The notes under the pieces were generated by a model. The model ran no database searches, had not been told where the DNA came from, and saw nothing but the letters and a program-made list of their open reading frames with translations. DNA of 41,528 bases from Chara braunii (taxonomy: Eukaryota > Streptophyta > Charophyceae > Charales > Characeae). Of this stretch, positions 28,142-39,783 are shown piece after piece (position 1 is the stretch's first letter; every line of letters begins with the position of its first letter). The stretch lies in the NCBI GenBank assembly GCA_003427395.1, contig BFEA01000154.1, positions 2,758,833 to 2,800,360 of the forward strand, written 5' to 3'. The position numbers were made by a program, and so were the translations under genes.

Positions 28142-30337
28142 GCGTTTGGGTTCGGGCGTTCGGCCTGTCCTGAATGCCGGTTACCCTGACTGGTAGTTCT
28201 ATTTAAGTGCAAAAAAAAAAAAAAAAAACTTTTCTTTCGGGCATTTTTCGTTTTATCCAGAATTCCGGATGAACTGGCCGAATATTCCGATCAATTAATC
28301 CGGCCGGAATTATTCAACAACTTAGTTTATAATCCCGTTATAATTATATTTTGCGTAACTGAGCGGTCTACTTTTACCATACGAAAGGACGGAGCAAATT
28401 TGTATTGAGAAAAAAAAAATCCCCTTTATTTTTGTTTTTTAAACCTTTATAGTTAGTTGTGGAAGTTTGTGGCGGTTGTCAAGGAGAAACCCTTTGACAT
28501 GTTCGAAGGCCTCTAAAGATGGAGCTTCGTTCCTTAGGTAAGGGACGCCCTACGGCCACAAAGAGGTCGAAGCCCGCCTATCACTTAATCGCGCAGAATG
28601 CAGGAGAGGGTAGGTCTTCCAATTGCACTCACGATTGTCTAGCGTCAAGATATTAACCTCTCAAGACATTTGTCAGCTGACACTTGAGCGTCGAAAGCAA
28701 CCCTCAAAATCATTGAGGGTCACATGATTATGGGTACCGGATGGTAGGCCATCACTGCGACCGCTTGCGCATTTATCCATGGCTAGTCAATATGACTAAG
28801 CTCACGTCATTGCGCTAGTTATTCAGAGTCTTGAGAACGATGATCGTGTATTATGTTGTCAAAACGATATGGGCCGAATGTGAAAAAGAAACTAGGTGCG
28901 ATATATGTATGAAGTTTGGTTTGTTTTCATAAAGAGTATCACATGGTTAGATGGATCGTCATAATCGACCGACGTAGAGTCACGCTTGGGATATCAGCCC
29001 CCAGAGCATCGGTTCTCATACGGGTCCAATTAAGGCGTTCCACCACGGGTACCCCGTATGATGCAGAGAAGGAGAAACTCCATCGACTGGGTCACCTTTG
29101 TGATTGCATTTGAGCAACCTTCGCAAGTGGTTCGATAGCTCGGTTAGGATACGCCTGTCAAAGGGTGGTAATAACCCCTTAGGTATAGGTAAGTTGTTCC
29201 TCTCGCGACCTCTATCTTTTCGCACGGGTTCGCGACAGGTACAGCTAGGGCACTCAGCCGGAGCGGCGAAAGCTCCCTTGAGAAGAAGTCATGCAAAATC
29301 CTGCCTGCCTCGGCCGGAAGGGTCCCCTTGCCGGACCAATGTGCGCAACACCGTCTACATAACTTCGCCAACCATATGAATAAGAAAATCGTTATTTTTA
29401 AAACAAATAAATGAGGTAGTCAGTAGGTTATTATATGCGACTTTTGTTTGACAGGTTTCGGGATCACGTCCCAAAAGCTACAGGGCTATTTTTTTTTTTA
29501 CACAAGTGGTTAATTACTATTGCAGTTAAATTCTTTCTTTTCTAAACTGTTATATTTGTTTTTTCTTACAAGAGGCGCGTTAGGTAGTAAGTGGTTAGAT
29601 TTTTTTTCATTTTTTCATTTTTTTTTTTTTAATATATCCGGTTACAAATTATTGAACTGATTCTCTGAGAGGAGACACTTACCTACGCAATGATCATTAC
29701 ATTTGTGATTTTTCTTAAGAAACCCCATGCGTGATAAAATACTCATTGAGATAGTTAGTAGTTATATTTTTTATTTATTTTTTTACTTGTCCCGTTCCTG
29801 CGATTTCAAGTAATCTATTGTGGATTCAATAACAAATTAAGGGATAGGGGACACCTTAATAACGGTCACAATTGAGATTTTGAGGAGTTCACTGACGTTA
29901 TAAAAATTGTGAATGGTGAATGACGAATGGTGATTGAGGAGTAACAGGTTGGGGAATTTCCATGGTAGAAACTCGACAGGTGACAAGTTGAGATAGTTAC
30001 TTGTTAGATTCTATTGAATCAAATTTGTTTTTTTGTTTTTTTATCGCATCGTTTTTTTTTTTCTCGTTGAGTTTCAACAAAAAAATTATGAATTTGTCCT
30101 AATGCATGAGGCATATCCATCTAGACTGAGCACGTGACTTACTCATGAATGACCACACATTGTGAGCCACAATCTTCTAACCCAGTTGCAGACAGGTTGA
30201 TTTTCATGAAGAGAGCGGCAAGTGGTGTATTGAGAGCAGTTAGTAGTTAGATTTAGATTTCTTTTTCTTATTGATTTGTCTTTCCTTATCCGATGCTCTT
30301 TTTATTTCATTAATTTGACGAACTTACGCGACAATAT
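28142..30337. other. No recognisable gene
   Basis: AT-rich with T runs. The part 28440-29390 has higher complexity but no coherent coding. A CCCTCA-TGAGGG hairpin lies at 28691-28712. Confidence 0.5.
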
Positions 30338-30547
30338 CTACCCCAAATTATGGGTCCATTTTTTTAGAAAATGAGAAACTACAACTCCTACATGAGCTCG
30401 TGACATTGTTGTAATTGCAAAGCGAGGCAAACAGGGCAAAGATAAATAAGAGGAAATTGTAGCAAGGTAAAGAGCGTTGCAATTGTCCGGTACGCGGAAG
30501 CGCTGCTCAAACATCCAACGGGCAGTGCTGCCATTGGAGGTGAGGAC
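30338..30547 (-). CDS. Possible terminal exon, unknown protein
   Basis: On the minus strand, CTCTCATTTGCAG (ends 30548) is a good 3' splice site. Behind it a frame stays open for about 69 codons to a stop at 30338. The first 30 residues have ordinary protein composition (Trp, Phe, Arg, Asn, Asp); the rest is Ser/Leu-rich. No domain recognised and no upstream exon identified. Confidence 0.25.
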   Translation of the reverse strand, partial: VLTSNGSTARWMFEQRFRVPDNCNALYLATISSYLSLPCLPRFAITTMSRAHVGVVVSHFLKKWTHNLG

Positions 30548-31356
30548 CTGCAAATGAGAGGAGTAGCATATTAGGATGGAGACTAACACGTATGTGGACG
30601 AGGAAAACGACTCGTGCGGGTGGGAATGAGGAGGATGCTTGGAGAAAGGAATCTTGTGTGATGAGGGGGAAGGCGGAAGACTAGAAGAAAAAGGAAAAGA
30701 AGAAAAAGAAGAACATGATGATGATGAGAATGAGACATATATGGCAAGTGCACATTCCTTATGCGTTCGGCACGGTCGACAATCGTAGCAAAAAATTTTG
30801 TGTGTGTTTATTCAACGATGTGTGTGTGTGTATGTATATGTGTGTACGAAAGAAAGAGAGAGAGACATACTAACGCTACTCTAAGCATTATTATGCTAAT
30901 ATATGCTTTGCTACTACGGTGCTAAACAACACTCAGTTACGATACTATTTTATCAAAAACACTTTATTACGTTGCACCTTCATCACCCCCTCACGAGTTA
31001 GTGAGTGCGAGCGATTGGGCAATGACGGAATTGAAAAAAGGAGCACATGCAGAAACGTACGGGCATGGAGAAAAAAAATTTATGCGGTGAGAGAGAATAT
31101 GCACAAGAGGAAGTTGAGTATAAGCAAGAAGGTGAGGAACACGTGACTAGAAGATGAAAGAAGGCAGGGGCATAAAAGAGACAATCGATCGCACATCGGA
31201 TAAACGAAAAGCGTGCACTTAAGGAGGAAGGAGAAAGAAGAAGAAGAAGAAAAAGAAAAAGAAGAGAAAGTGCGACCTCATTTAAGCAGACATCGCCATC
31301 CCAGGTAGACGTGGTGTTCGTCATCGTCTGATCGGTCTACGTCTTGATGTCCATTG

Positions 31357-31381
31357 GTGTCAGTGGTCGCTCCACTGACAC
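31357..31381. repeat. Perfect hairpin, 10-bp arms
   Basis: GTGTCAGTGG and CCACTGACAC around five bases. Confidence 0.9.
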
Positions 31382-31580
31382 GTGTCGTGGCCGAACTAGG
31401 CCGGGAAGATAACATGTATACATATCATGATGTTGTGTCTCGATTATCATTATTATTGTCATGTTTTACTTTTTGTTTCTTACGTCATTAACTTGGCAAT
31501 AATTGCAGCTATATATTTTGACAACAGAGTTAATTTGAATCACGTCATAACCAAGTAAGTCGGGGGTTGTGAGTAAAAAT

Positions 31581-31582
<2 letters not shown>

Positions 31583-31653
<71 letters not shown>
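31583..31653. repeat. (AT)n microsatellite
   Basis: About 35 uninterrupted AT units. Confidence 0.98.
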
Positions 31654-31654
<1 letters not shown>

Positions 31655-31655
<1 letters not shown>

Positions 31656-33950
31656 TAGATTAATTTTTCTTTTTTTTTTCTTTTGATTTTTTTCTTCAAA
31701 TCCTGGATGTACTCTCGATAGGTTCGTTGTGATGAACCTATTAGGGGAATCGGATCAGATTCATCGGGTGGAAGAAAACCTGTAGGAACAACAAGATCAA
31801 GCAGTAAATAACAAATCTTGTTGGCTCTACTCATGGTGCAGTTAGAGCGCCATATCACGAATCACTGTCAGAGTGCGGGGCACAAGACATAGCCATAGCA
31901 ATTGAGGAGATCATGGCGACATCATACAACTGAGGGAAAAAAATACGACATAGAAAAAAATGACAATGAGGTGAGAAGAAGAGCATTGTACAAAGAAGGA
32001 TGTACATGCGGCTTGTCAACACTATAGTAAAAAACAGGAAAGAGATCATAAGTAAGTAAGAGAGAACACGATGGAGCAGACAAGATGTGAGGATTGAAGA
32101 AAGCAGGCGCACGTTGTCGTACTTTTTTCTAGTCAGGCAACTCCTAGCGACCAAAAAACCAACAGGCTGTCACCAAGGATTTTGATGATGTTTGCAATAC
32201 ACGAACAGATTAAATAAAACAAATCCCTTCCTGTTCTGTGCGTCCGGCTTCGAGCGAGACCTTTCAATTGCAGTCTTCGCCGGTCCCTGGTCTTAGGAAT
32301 CTTTTATTTTGATTCGGAACAGCAAGATCATGCAAGTGATAATTATAAAATTTTGGTGTGCCATGCATGTATCAAGTTTGTCAATTTATTAATTTTGAGA
32401 ACTGTGACAAGCTCATCAAGAAGCATAACAACACGCAAAGTCAACGAAAAAGAAGCAAGACTTACTAATTCAAAACAACATCAAAATGAATTAAGGAAAA
32501 GTGAGAACTCGTAATAATCTCTGAAAGTACAGATGACTGAGCATAGCCAACAATCGTCAATAGTCCTCACTCATCCCTCTATCTTTCATTTGACCGTGCG
32601 TTTCCTGTGCTTTGAGCCATGTAAACGTGCTTCCTGAGATCGTGGCCTACGGATGTAGAGCCACCTACAGTCAACGAGCTTTGAGCACTTCTATCGAAGA
32701 CAAAAAATGCGGAAGACCACCATAGCACAAAACTCTTCCCACAGAATAGGAAGATAAGGCCTAAAGAAAATCCCTCTCCTGAGATGTCAGAAGTTTGATA
32801 GTTCAGTCACCGTCTCATAGTCAATCTCCAATGGAAAATATACCACTTGGCTAGATCAACCAAGTCGGCCCAACGAGAACCATCATGAGGAGATAAGGAA
32901 CTAGAGGTCTAGGATAATTCGTGTAGAGCTTGGGCCAAAAACTTTGAATCTGTTTAACGCCTCTCTCGTCAAACTATTTCTCTTTCCCTTCAAGATATCT
33001 TGCTGCCAAGGTCCAGACAGAGCCAAAAAACTCATGGTTTTTTTTACCCTTCTTCAAATAGATCCTCAAATCGTGGATAGTACCTTCAACAAACTCGGTA
33101 TGGACAACGAAGAGTAACAGATTATCCTGTCTCAGACAAACTGCACTGACATATTTATGATGGTGCATCTCTAAGGGCAATCTGGTTGAGGCTGGTCAAA
33201 CAGACCCATCAATCTGGAAAGACTGAACTGTACTCATGCGTCAAGTTAAATTTTGAAGTCGCTCTTGAATGCCTGATGAAAACCCTGTCTCATTGAAGAA
33301 GACCCGAATGACGTTGATGTATTGATCCTCTTATCATTCTGATTCTGATATCACACCAGAAATTGTTTCTTTAAAATGTTGATTACTCTTTCTTTTTCTT
33401 GACTTCTGAATAATACAACCTCGCTAGTCTCGGTGCCTTTTTATTTGCCTAGTCTTTCTTATTGAGCTTGAGTGTCACCTATAGGACTTCCCCCTTCCTT
33501 TTCACACTGGCTTTTCAAGAGTAGCCTTGATCGATCCTGTGCAGTAAGGTAGAGGGGTCTGATCCCAACATTCTCTTAATCCTCCCTGCTTTTCTTTGGG
33601 TCTGAATGATCGAAATTGGTCTTGTGAAACGAGGCAACTCATTGCGGCCTGTTGACAATCTTTCTAGCTCAATCAACAGTCTTTAAGGACGAGTACATGT
33701 TCTGCAACTTCCTGTTTGCCCCATAGAAGTAGAAGGCATACTCGATAAACTCATGGTCTCTTATTAACTTTATAGCCCTTTCCCTCGTTTGGTTGACGTA
33801 GAACAGGATGCCTTCAATGATTTATTTATCCCATCCTTCAACTTTGTCTCGTTGAATGGTGTAGAATATCACTAACTTTATCCCATCTTTCAACTTTGTC
33901 TCGTTGAAAGTATCTTTGGTGCACATAGTTTCTCATTCCAGTTTTGCCAA
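31655..33950 (-). pseudogene. Decayed gene, unknown family (same family as 36.8-40.3 kb)
   Basis: Protein-like pieces on the minus strand, in order. At 33945-33680 a frame with Lys/Arg/Asp/Tyr-rich composition is broken by one stop. At 33340-32974 a longer piece has two TGA stops and ends in Leu-Glu-Gly-Lys. At about 31930-31680 a final piece includes a CTTGTTGTTCCTACAG splice-like signal and a Pro-Thr-Gly-Phe-Leu-Pro stretch. The middle piece matches the ORF at 38125-38544: a Leu-rich VV segment, then D-x-RIY, a Trp, then LEGK at similar spacing. I do not recognise the family. Stops in several pieces indicate a pseudogene. Confidence 0.45.
33830..33907. repeat. 27-bp direct duplication, 51 bp apart
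   Basis: Copies at 33830-33856 and 33881-33907, both containing TTCAACTTTGTCTCGTTGAA, within the decayed gene. A 51-bp step (17 codons) keeps frame. Confidence 0.85.
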
Positions 33951-34102
33951 GGTACGCTTCTAGTTAGTCTGCTGAGAAGGGAGAGTATAAGTCTCGTCCC
34001 CCTCCTGCGCTGAGGATAATGGATAGTAGTTTTTTTTTTGTGCGCGGTTGACTCACAACTTGTGTTCATGGGGGTTACATTCGAGGTATCGCTAATCACC
34101 AC

Positions 34103-35973
34103 TCTTACTAGTATAAGATGTCATTTACCACACAGACTACAATGGAATACCCAATTGAAGTTTAGGCTTGATGCAGAGTATTGTAAGTATTGTCTTTTTT
34201 TTCTGTGTGACGCCGTGTGACCAATTCTGATACAATGTGCCATTTAACAGTAACACGCATTCAAGTAATATGCGGAATTCAATTCGAGGGTTTTAAAATT
34301 TAGGGCTTGCATAGACTTCACGATGTACAGATTGTTTATTGAGAACATAGTCATTGCCTGATGCGACTTTCGTTCCCCTGTAGCGAGTGTATTCCTAAAG
34401 GAAGAGAAACACTCAAGGATAGTCACCCCTCTCAACCACTCCTAGAAGTTACTACTTTGAGGGTTTATCGCAGAGCTACATCCAAGTTTTGTTGGTGCGG
34501 TAGGACAAAATTAAAATATCATCCTAACCAACCTCTTCCCCGAGCACTTTCTCTAAACGAACCAATTCATGAGCGTTTTTCGAAGTTATCCACAAGGGCA
34601 GTGTCACAGATGATTTCACTTGGTTGTTGTATTGATCATTATTTTCAAGGCATATTATCATACTAATCGTGAAGTGGGATAGGACCGACCCAAATATTCC
34701 CCCACTTGCTACTAAGAGCCTGTACTACCATAGACCGTGCTTTGTTCATTCACGCTCCAATCCGTAAGCAAAAGGAGGAGGGTTCGCTTCCGATTATGTG
34801 ATGAAACTGAGTACATTTAAGCACTGCCCTGCTCCCATGGCTCAACAGTGATCGAATGGCCTAGACCCAAATGCCCAATCATCCTCATTCCGTGCACGTC
34901 ACAAGCTGTTGTTGCAGAACAAGTTGTGTGTCAATATTTTAATGGAGGTGCAAGATGTCACTCGAGGAAGGAGGAAAAATATGTCTCGAGGCAATGGATA
35001 ATCAGTCGCTGTCAAACAAGCACTTAGCCAGCAAGTGAGCAACCTTCATTAGAACAGATCGTTTTCAACCCATTGACCATAGTTGACCTCACTCAACTCT
35101 TTCCAACTTTAATTAACACCCAAGCATATTCAACTTTCTCAATACTCAGACTTAACAGCTTAGGCCTTAATTAGTAGAGGTAGATCACTCAGAGGTCCCC
35201 AATAGACAATTGACCAAGGATGATGGGGCGAGAAAAGCAAGCGCAGTGAGTTAAGGTTGATAGCAGAATCTCTTATCTGGACAGCTTGATCGTGAATGGT
35301 TCAACATTACTGTCAGGGTTTCATGACCCAATAATTTTGTCTTTTATCAGATAAGCAATCGTCAGAGGAGTTTACTTCCCTTTAGTCCTCACGCTGTCAT
35401 ATCAATCATGAGAAAAAGGGTCTCTCGAAAATAGCCGACCAAGTCTCGCACAAGCATATTTTCCTTGCTAGTCAAGCACTCGAGCACAAATGATTATTCG
35501 AGGAGCCGAATCAGTTACCTGCAACTGACATTTCATTAAAATTGACATTTTTTACTATTTTCACGAAATCGAAGTCCTTATTTTATGTCCAGAACAAACC
35601 TTTTTTTTATAAATGTTACATATATGATCCTATGGTACTATGTTGCAAATGTGCAAATTTTATGTCAGTTTTGTTTGCTTTTCTTTAGTTTGCTCTTTCT
35701 TTAGTTTACCTTCAAAATTAGTTAGTTTTCTGCAACTTTCCTCGTGTCCATAATTTTTTTTGTCGTGTACTTGTTGTTATTATTTAAAGTTTTCTTGCTT
35801 TTTTTTCCGTGCACATATCCACTTCACGTGTACAGAGCACTTCGTGCTTTGTTTTTTTGGCCTTTGTGTACTTTCCCTTTTTTTTTGTGCGACAGTAGCT
35901 CATTTTATTCATTATTTCTGTGTTCTTTTCGAAGTATTTTGTTTATTTTGCTTATTTATTCATTATTTCGACA
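34103..35973. other. No recognisable gene
   Basis: AT-rich, with short open frames lacking protein-like composition. T-rich from 35580 onward. Confidence 0.5.
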
Positions 35974-36032
35974 GTTTTTCTATTTTGTTTATTTTGTTTA
36001 TTTTGTTTATTTTGTTTATTTTGTTTATTTTG
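35974..36032 (+). repeat. 9-bp tandem repeat (TTTTGTTTA)n
   Basis: About six and a half perfect units. Confidence 0.95.
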
Positions 36033-36219
36033 TTTTCTGTGTTTTATTTCTGATTACGACTGAATTGTCACTCATTTGACATCTAACGAGTAACTTCGTT
36101 TTCTACCGAACATATTTATTCAGTTAATTGGTGTGTTTTCGAGTATTGTAGAATCCCTTATTGGACTGAGCATACATTTCGAATCGTAGTCGTGACACTG
36201 TGTCTGCCGCACAACGTGC

Positions 36220-36435
36220 ATAACACCCACACACACACACTCACTTCAATATATAGAGACACACACACACACTCACTTCAATATATAGAGACACACACAC
36301 ACACTCACTTCAATATATAGAGACACACACACACACTCACTTCAATATATAGACACACACACACACACATAAACACACATACACACACTCTCTCTCTCAC
36401 ACACACACACACATACACACACACACACACACACT
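36220..36435 (+). repeat. 32-bp minisatellite plus CA repeats
   Basis: Four near-identical 32-bp units start at 36241, 36273, 36305 and 36337: TCACTTCAATATATAGAG followed by CA repeats. Then irregular CA/CT repeats to about 36435. Confidence 0.95.
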
Positions 36436-36480
36436 TTTATTTGCTAACTCATTCATGTATGCATAAAATGACGTGTCCGT

Positions 36481-36712
36481 TGCCACAGTAAGGACAGTCG
36501 TACACGTCTCTGCTCCAACCAGTTCACGGGGAAGAAAATTTTTCTCTCCAAACTTTGCTAAAGATGAATGTGTGTGTTGCCACAGTAATGATAATCTTAC
36601 ACGTCTCTGCTCCAACCAGTTCATGTGGTACAAAACTTTTTTTCTTTAAACTTTGCTAAACACATGAGTTTTCCACAATAAGGACAGTCGTACACGTCTC
36701 TTCTCCAACCAG
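36481..36712 (-). repeat. Three tandem units of about 95 bp
   Basis: Cores at 36481, 36578 and 36670 share TACACGTCTCTGCTCCAACC and a CCACAGTAAGGACAGTCG-type lead. They lie 45-275 bp past the stop codon of the minus-strand gene ending at 36756, so they fall where its 3' untranslated region would be. Confidence 0.85.
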
Positions 36713-36755
36713 TAGAAAATGTCACTGCTTTCTTCCCCCCACGTGTGTATTTTTT

Positions 36756-37559
36756 TTAATAAAAAAGAACGTCTAACGTGTCATCACGATGTTCAACGGT
36801 CCATGACATTTCGTCATAATTATCAAATAGATAATGAACCTGACTGTGCACTAAGCATTCTATCCTCATATCGAGCTCTTTCCTTAGAGCGTGATCATGA
36901 GATATTCGAGTTTTGAAGCGCCCAAGCGATCCGGCGAGTGTAGGGTTGTTGAATGCTTCCTGAGGCGTAAGTGTGCCATTGTGAAACTCCTCTCTAGCAA
37001 GGAATAACACGTTGATTTTTTTATCGTCCACCTTGGCCGCTGTGAAAGTGTCACAACGGTGGTGTTACGATTCAACACCCGGATTCGACCATAAAAATCT
37101 ATAAAGATCGGGAAGCGCAGGTGCGGTTTTCCGATGCAAAACCAAGCACATTGCTTGGCATGTTTCCTATCCTGTTGTGACCGTTGCTGCTTCACACACA
37201 ATGTTTTCCACGCGTCAATCATCTCCGTTGGTGTGACAGGGTCTTCAGTACTGTCCTCGTCGTCGGGCTCTACATCGACTTCTTTCAGAAATGAGTACAA
37301 GTACCAGAAGTCTTTGCCGTCGTCACCACGAAGCTCAATGCCGTTGCCTCCCATGACCCAATACATGGGGATTTCACCGTCCGGCGCGACCTTTTCGACA
37401 AGGTGCAAATAGCGAGAGTCTTTGCAGACGATGTAATTTTTCCATATATTTTTGTCGAATAATATGAGATCCAAGGCCGGTGTATTTGAACTGTTGCCTT
37501 GTGATGAAGTGCCTGTCGATGATGCGTTGTTGTGCGACACATTGTGGTCGACATTCATC
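36756..37559 (-). CDS. Terminal exon(s) of an unknown gene
   Basis: The minus-strand exon starts after TTTTCGTATTGCAG (ends 37560), a strong 3' splice site, and reads from GATG. It begins Asn/Ser/His/Thr-rich, then has a region with Ile-Trp, a VAPDGEIP motif, Tyr-Trp-Val-Met-Gly-Gly, an acidic segment near 37270-37220, and Phe-Pro-Ile-Phe-Ile-Asp-Phe-Tyr near 37110. The coherent frame then changes: either a 50-nt GT-AG intron (37089-37040) or a one-base shift joins it to the frame ending at TAA 36756. Composition is convincingly protein-like, with one frame change and no internal stops otherwise. No known domain recognised. Upstream exons may be the pieces at 38125-38544 and 39784-40320. Confidence 0.55.
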
Positions 37560-37875
37560 CTGCAATACGAAAATATTGTAGCATATGTTTCACATTTGTC
37601 ACTACTGTGCAGATTCATGCAATGTCAGATCTTTAACAATTTGCAAGCTTCGACAACTCACATTACAAGTGCGCGTATAATTCAATGTATGCTAACATAA
37701 GCATTATACGCATTTACTGTTATCTCCATTCAAAATATAAACCCATTTTTATTTTATTTTTTCTGCTAATTCATTTTTTCATATTTTTTAACACTTTTTT
37801 ATATTGATCGTGCTTAATAAAAGAAAAAAAAGAAAAAAATTGTACACGCATTCATACAATTATTAAAGAGTCATT

Positions 37876-37966
37876 ACACACACACACATACACACACACA
37901 CACATACACACACTGTAATTGTCAACATCTAGTAGTTGTACACACACACACACACACACACACACC
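37876..37966 (+). repeat. CA microsatellites
   Basis: CA repeats at 37876-37913 and 37940-37966, in the stretch that would be an intron of the minus-strand gene. Confidence 0.95.
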
Positions 37967-38124
37967 ATCTGTACTTTGTGGACGTTGGTTTAAAAATTAA
38001 CATTTTAAGAGTCATTGTGATATCTGTCTATTCAATCAACATGCCTTAATTATAAAATATGTTTAATAGTATTTGTATGACTTGTACGCGTATGCGCATG
38101 CAATTCTCGTCGTGATTATGACTG

Positions 38125-38544
38125 TCATTGCCCGCAGATCCTCTTCGCAGCATTCAAAATTGACATCCACCGCGATTCATTTTTTGACCCATCTAACATG
38201 CACGGAGGTATCGGCGGTTGAGACATGCTACTAAATTTTTTTATGAAAGCGGAATAATTTATAAGTAGCTTCCCTTTTCGCATCAATTCCATTTTTTTCC
38301 CCTCAAGAATTTTCACAGCTCTCTTATAACACTCCCAGTAGTCTGGCTGCTTTGTCGCCGTTCCTTGTCGTTCATAAATTCGCACGTCATATATATCAAG
38401 CTCTATGAATCTCACGACAACCACCAGTAATTTTGCTTCTTCCACTTCACATTTGACCATCGACATGTATTCATATAGAAATGCCCCGCCGTTCGTGATT
38501 GTTTTCATTGCTTCCGGCACCGCTTGATTGATAACAGTCACCAT
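38125..38544 (-). CDS. ORF or exon of an unknown gene, LEGK-containing domain
   Basis: 139 residues with ordinary globular composition, from ATG 38544 to TGA 38125; the frame is open back to 38571. Layout: Val/Ala/Met-rich start, a Tyr/Met/Lys/Cys segment, a hydrophobic LLVVVV strand, then D-x-RIY, a Trp-Glu-Cys-Tyr-Lys-Arg helix, ILEGKK, and a basic end with Met-Ser-Gln-Pro-Pro. It is similar to the broken frame at 33180-32974, which supports a real protein. Whether it is one exon (splice sites not clear) or a stand-alone ORF is open. Confidence 0.45.
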   Translation of the reverse strand: MVTVINQAVPEAMKTITNGGAFLYEYMSMVKCEVEEAKLLVVVVRFIELDIYDVRIYERQGTATKQPDYWECYKRAVKILEGKKMELMRKGKLLINYSAFIKKFSSMSQPPIPPCMLDGSKNESRWMSILNAAKRICGQ

Positions 38545-38940
38545 TGCCCCCGCAACACCTCTTGTATCCCACGATTACTAAAATAATTATCGCTTGTTTG
38601 ACAACCCTGCACGTTCTGTATGACCACAATCATGATTGTATGTATAATCAAATTAGATGTTTTTACTTCTTGTATTTACTTCGACGTTTCGTTTATATGC
38701 ATAATACTTTAATATTTCACTTGCATTTCTCGTATCCATTGATTATCCTATTGTTTTTGACACTATTGCACGACATATTTTGTCCATAATCTTATGAAGT
38801 ATCCCTTGTCGTTCAATTATCATAACCACTTCGTATATTATATGTGATAACAAACTGCATACTTTGACAACAGACATTGTACTTAAGCACGTGTGTCACA
38901 TTTTATATGATTTCTTCACTCATACTAGTACAAACATTTT

Positions 38941-39365
38941 CAGCCCAATGCGTAATTGTCTTTTTCCCACCAGCTCTTGTCTATCCGTAATCGTTGCCTC
39001 CCACGAATAAACACATGTTTTCATATCCCTACATGCAAATAATGGGTACGTGAGTCGATCGGTCATTGACCAATTCCTATCATTTCCTTAATTTCCCACT
39101 ATTTCCTCGCTATGACACTTCAATTGGTCATTGATCAATTGCTACCTCACACGTGCTCCACACTCACGTTCTCGTACGATAGATAATTTATCTCTACTTT
39201 ACATAATTTCGGCATAGCCAGCACAATGAGCGATCGTCTCTTTCCCACCAGCTCTTGCCTATCTGTAATCGTTGCCTCCTACGAATAAACACAGGTTTTC
39301 ATATCCCTACATGCGAATAATGGCTACGTGAGTCGATCGGTCATTGATCAATTGCTATCATTTCG
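38941..39365 (+). repeat. Direct duplication of about 147 bp, 278 bp apart
   Basis: 38941-39087 and 39219-39365 are alike over their length, with scattered substitutions; both contain CACCAGCTCTTG, TAATCGTTGCCTCC and TTTTCATATCCCTACATGC. A partial third copy of the final GGTCATTGATCAATTGCTA block is at 39126-39144. Confidence 0.9.
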
Positions 39366-39783
39366 ACGAATCCCATCCTACCATGCTAGGACCGATAATC
39401 CCACCATCGCGCTAACATTCCATCCTGCCATTCGATCTTCCCACAATTCAATGGTTGATCTTCGTCATGACACCCAACCACTCTCTGTCAGCCTGATGAT
39501 CGAGTGTCTTCATGTAAAGCTTGTCACTGCTTGCTCACGTTGAAGATGAAATTGTTTTCACCATTCAGGTGAGCAATAAGCAACGAGATTCTCCGTTCAT
39601 CCGCTGCCAGAGTTGCTTCATACCAATTTTTTTTTTCAATTTCATTTTCTGCACTATTCCTGTAGTGTACACCCAACGAAGTACCTTTGTAGCACTTGTA
39701 ACAGCAATGCATGTTCTTTTACTAATATAAAGCAACATTGCGTCCCTAATCACACTACAAAAGCGCATCACGTGCCGGGATAT

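Noticed and set aside
35744-36079. Phe/Tyr-rich hydrophobic frame resembling a membrane protein
   Set aside because: Arises from T-rich DNA and the 9-bp TTTTGTTTA repeat.
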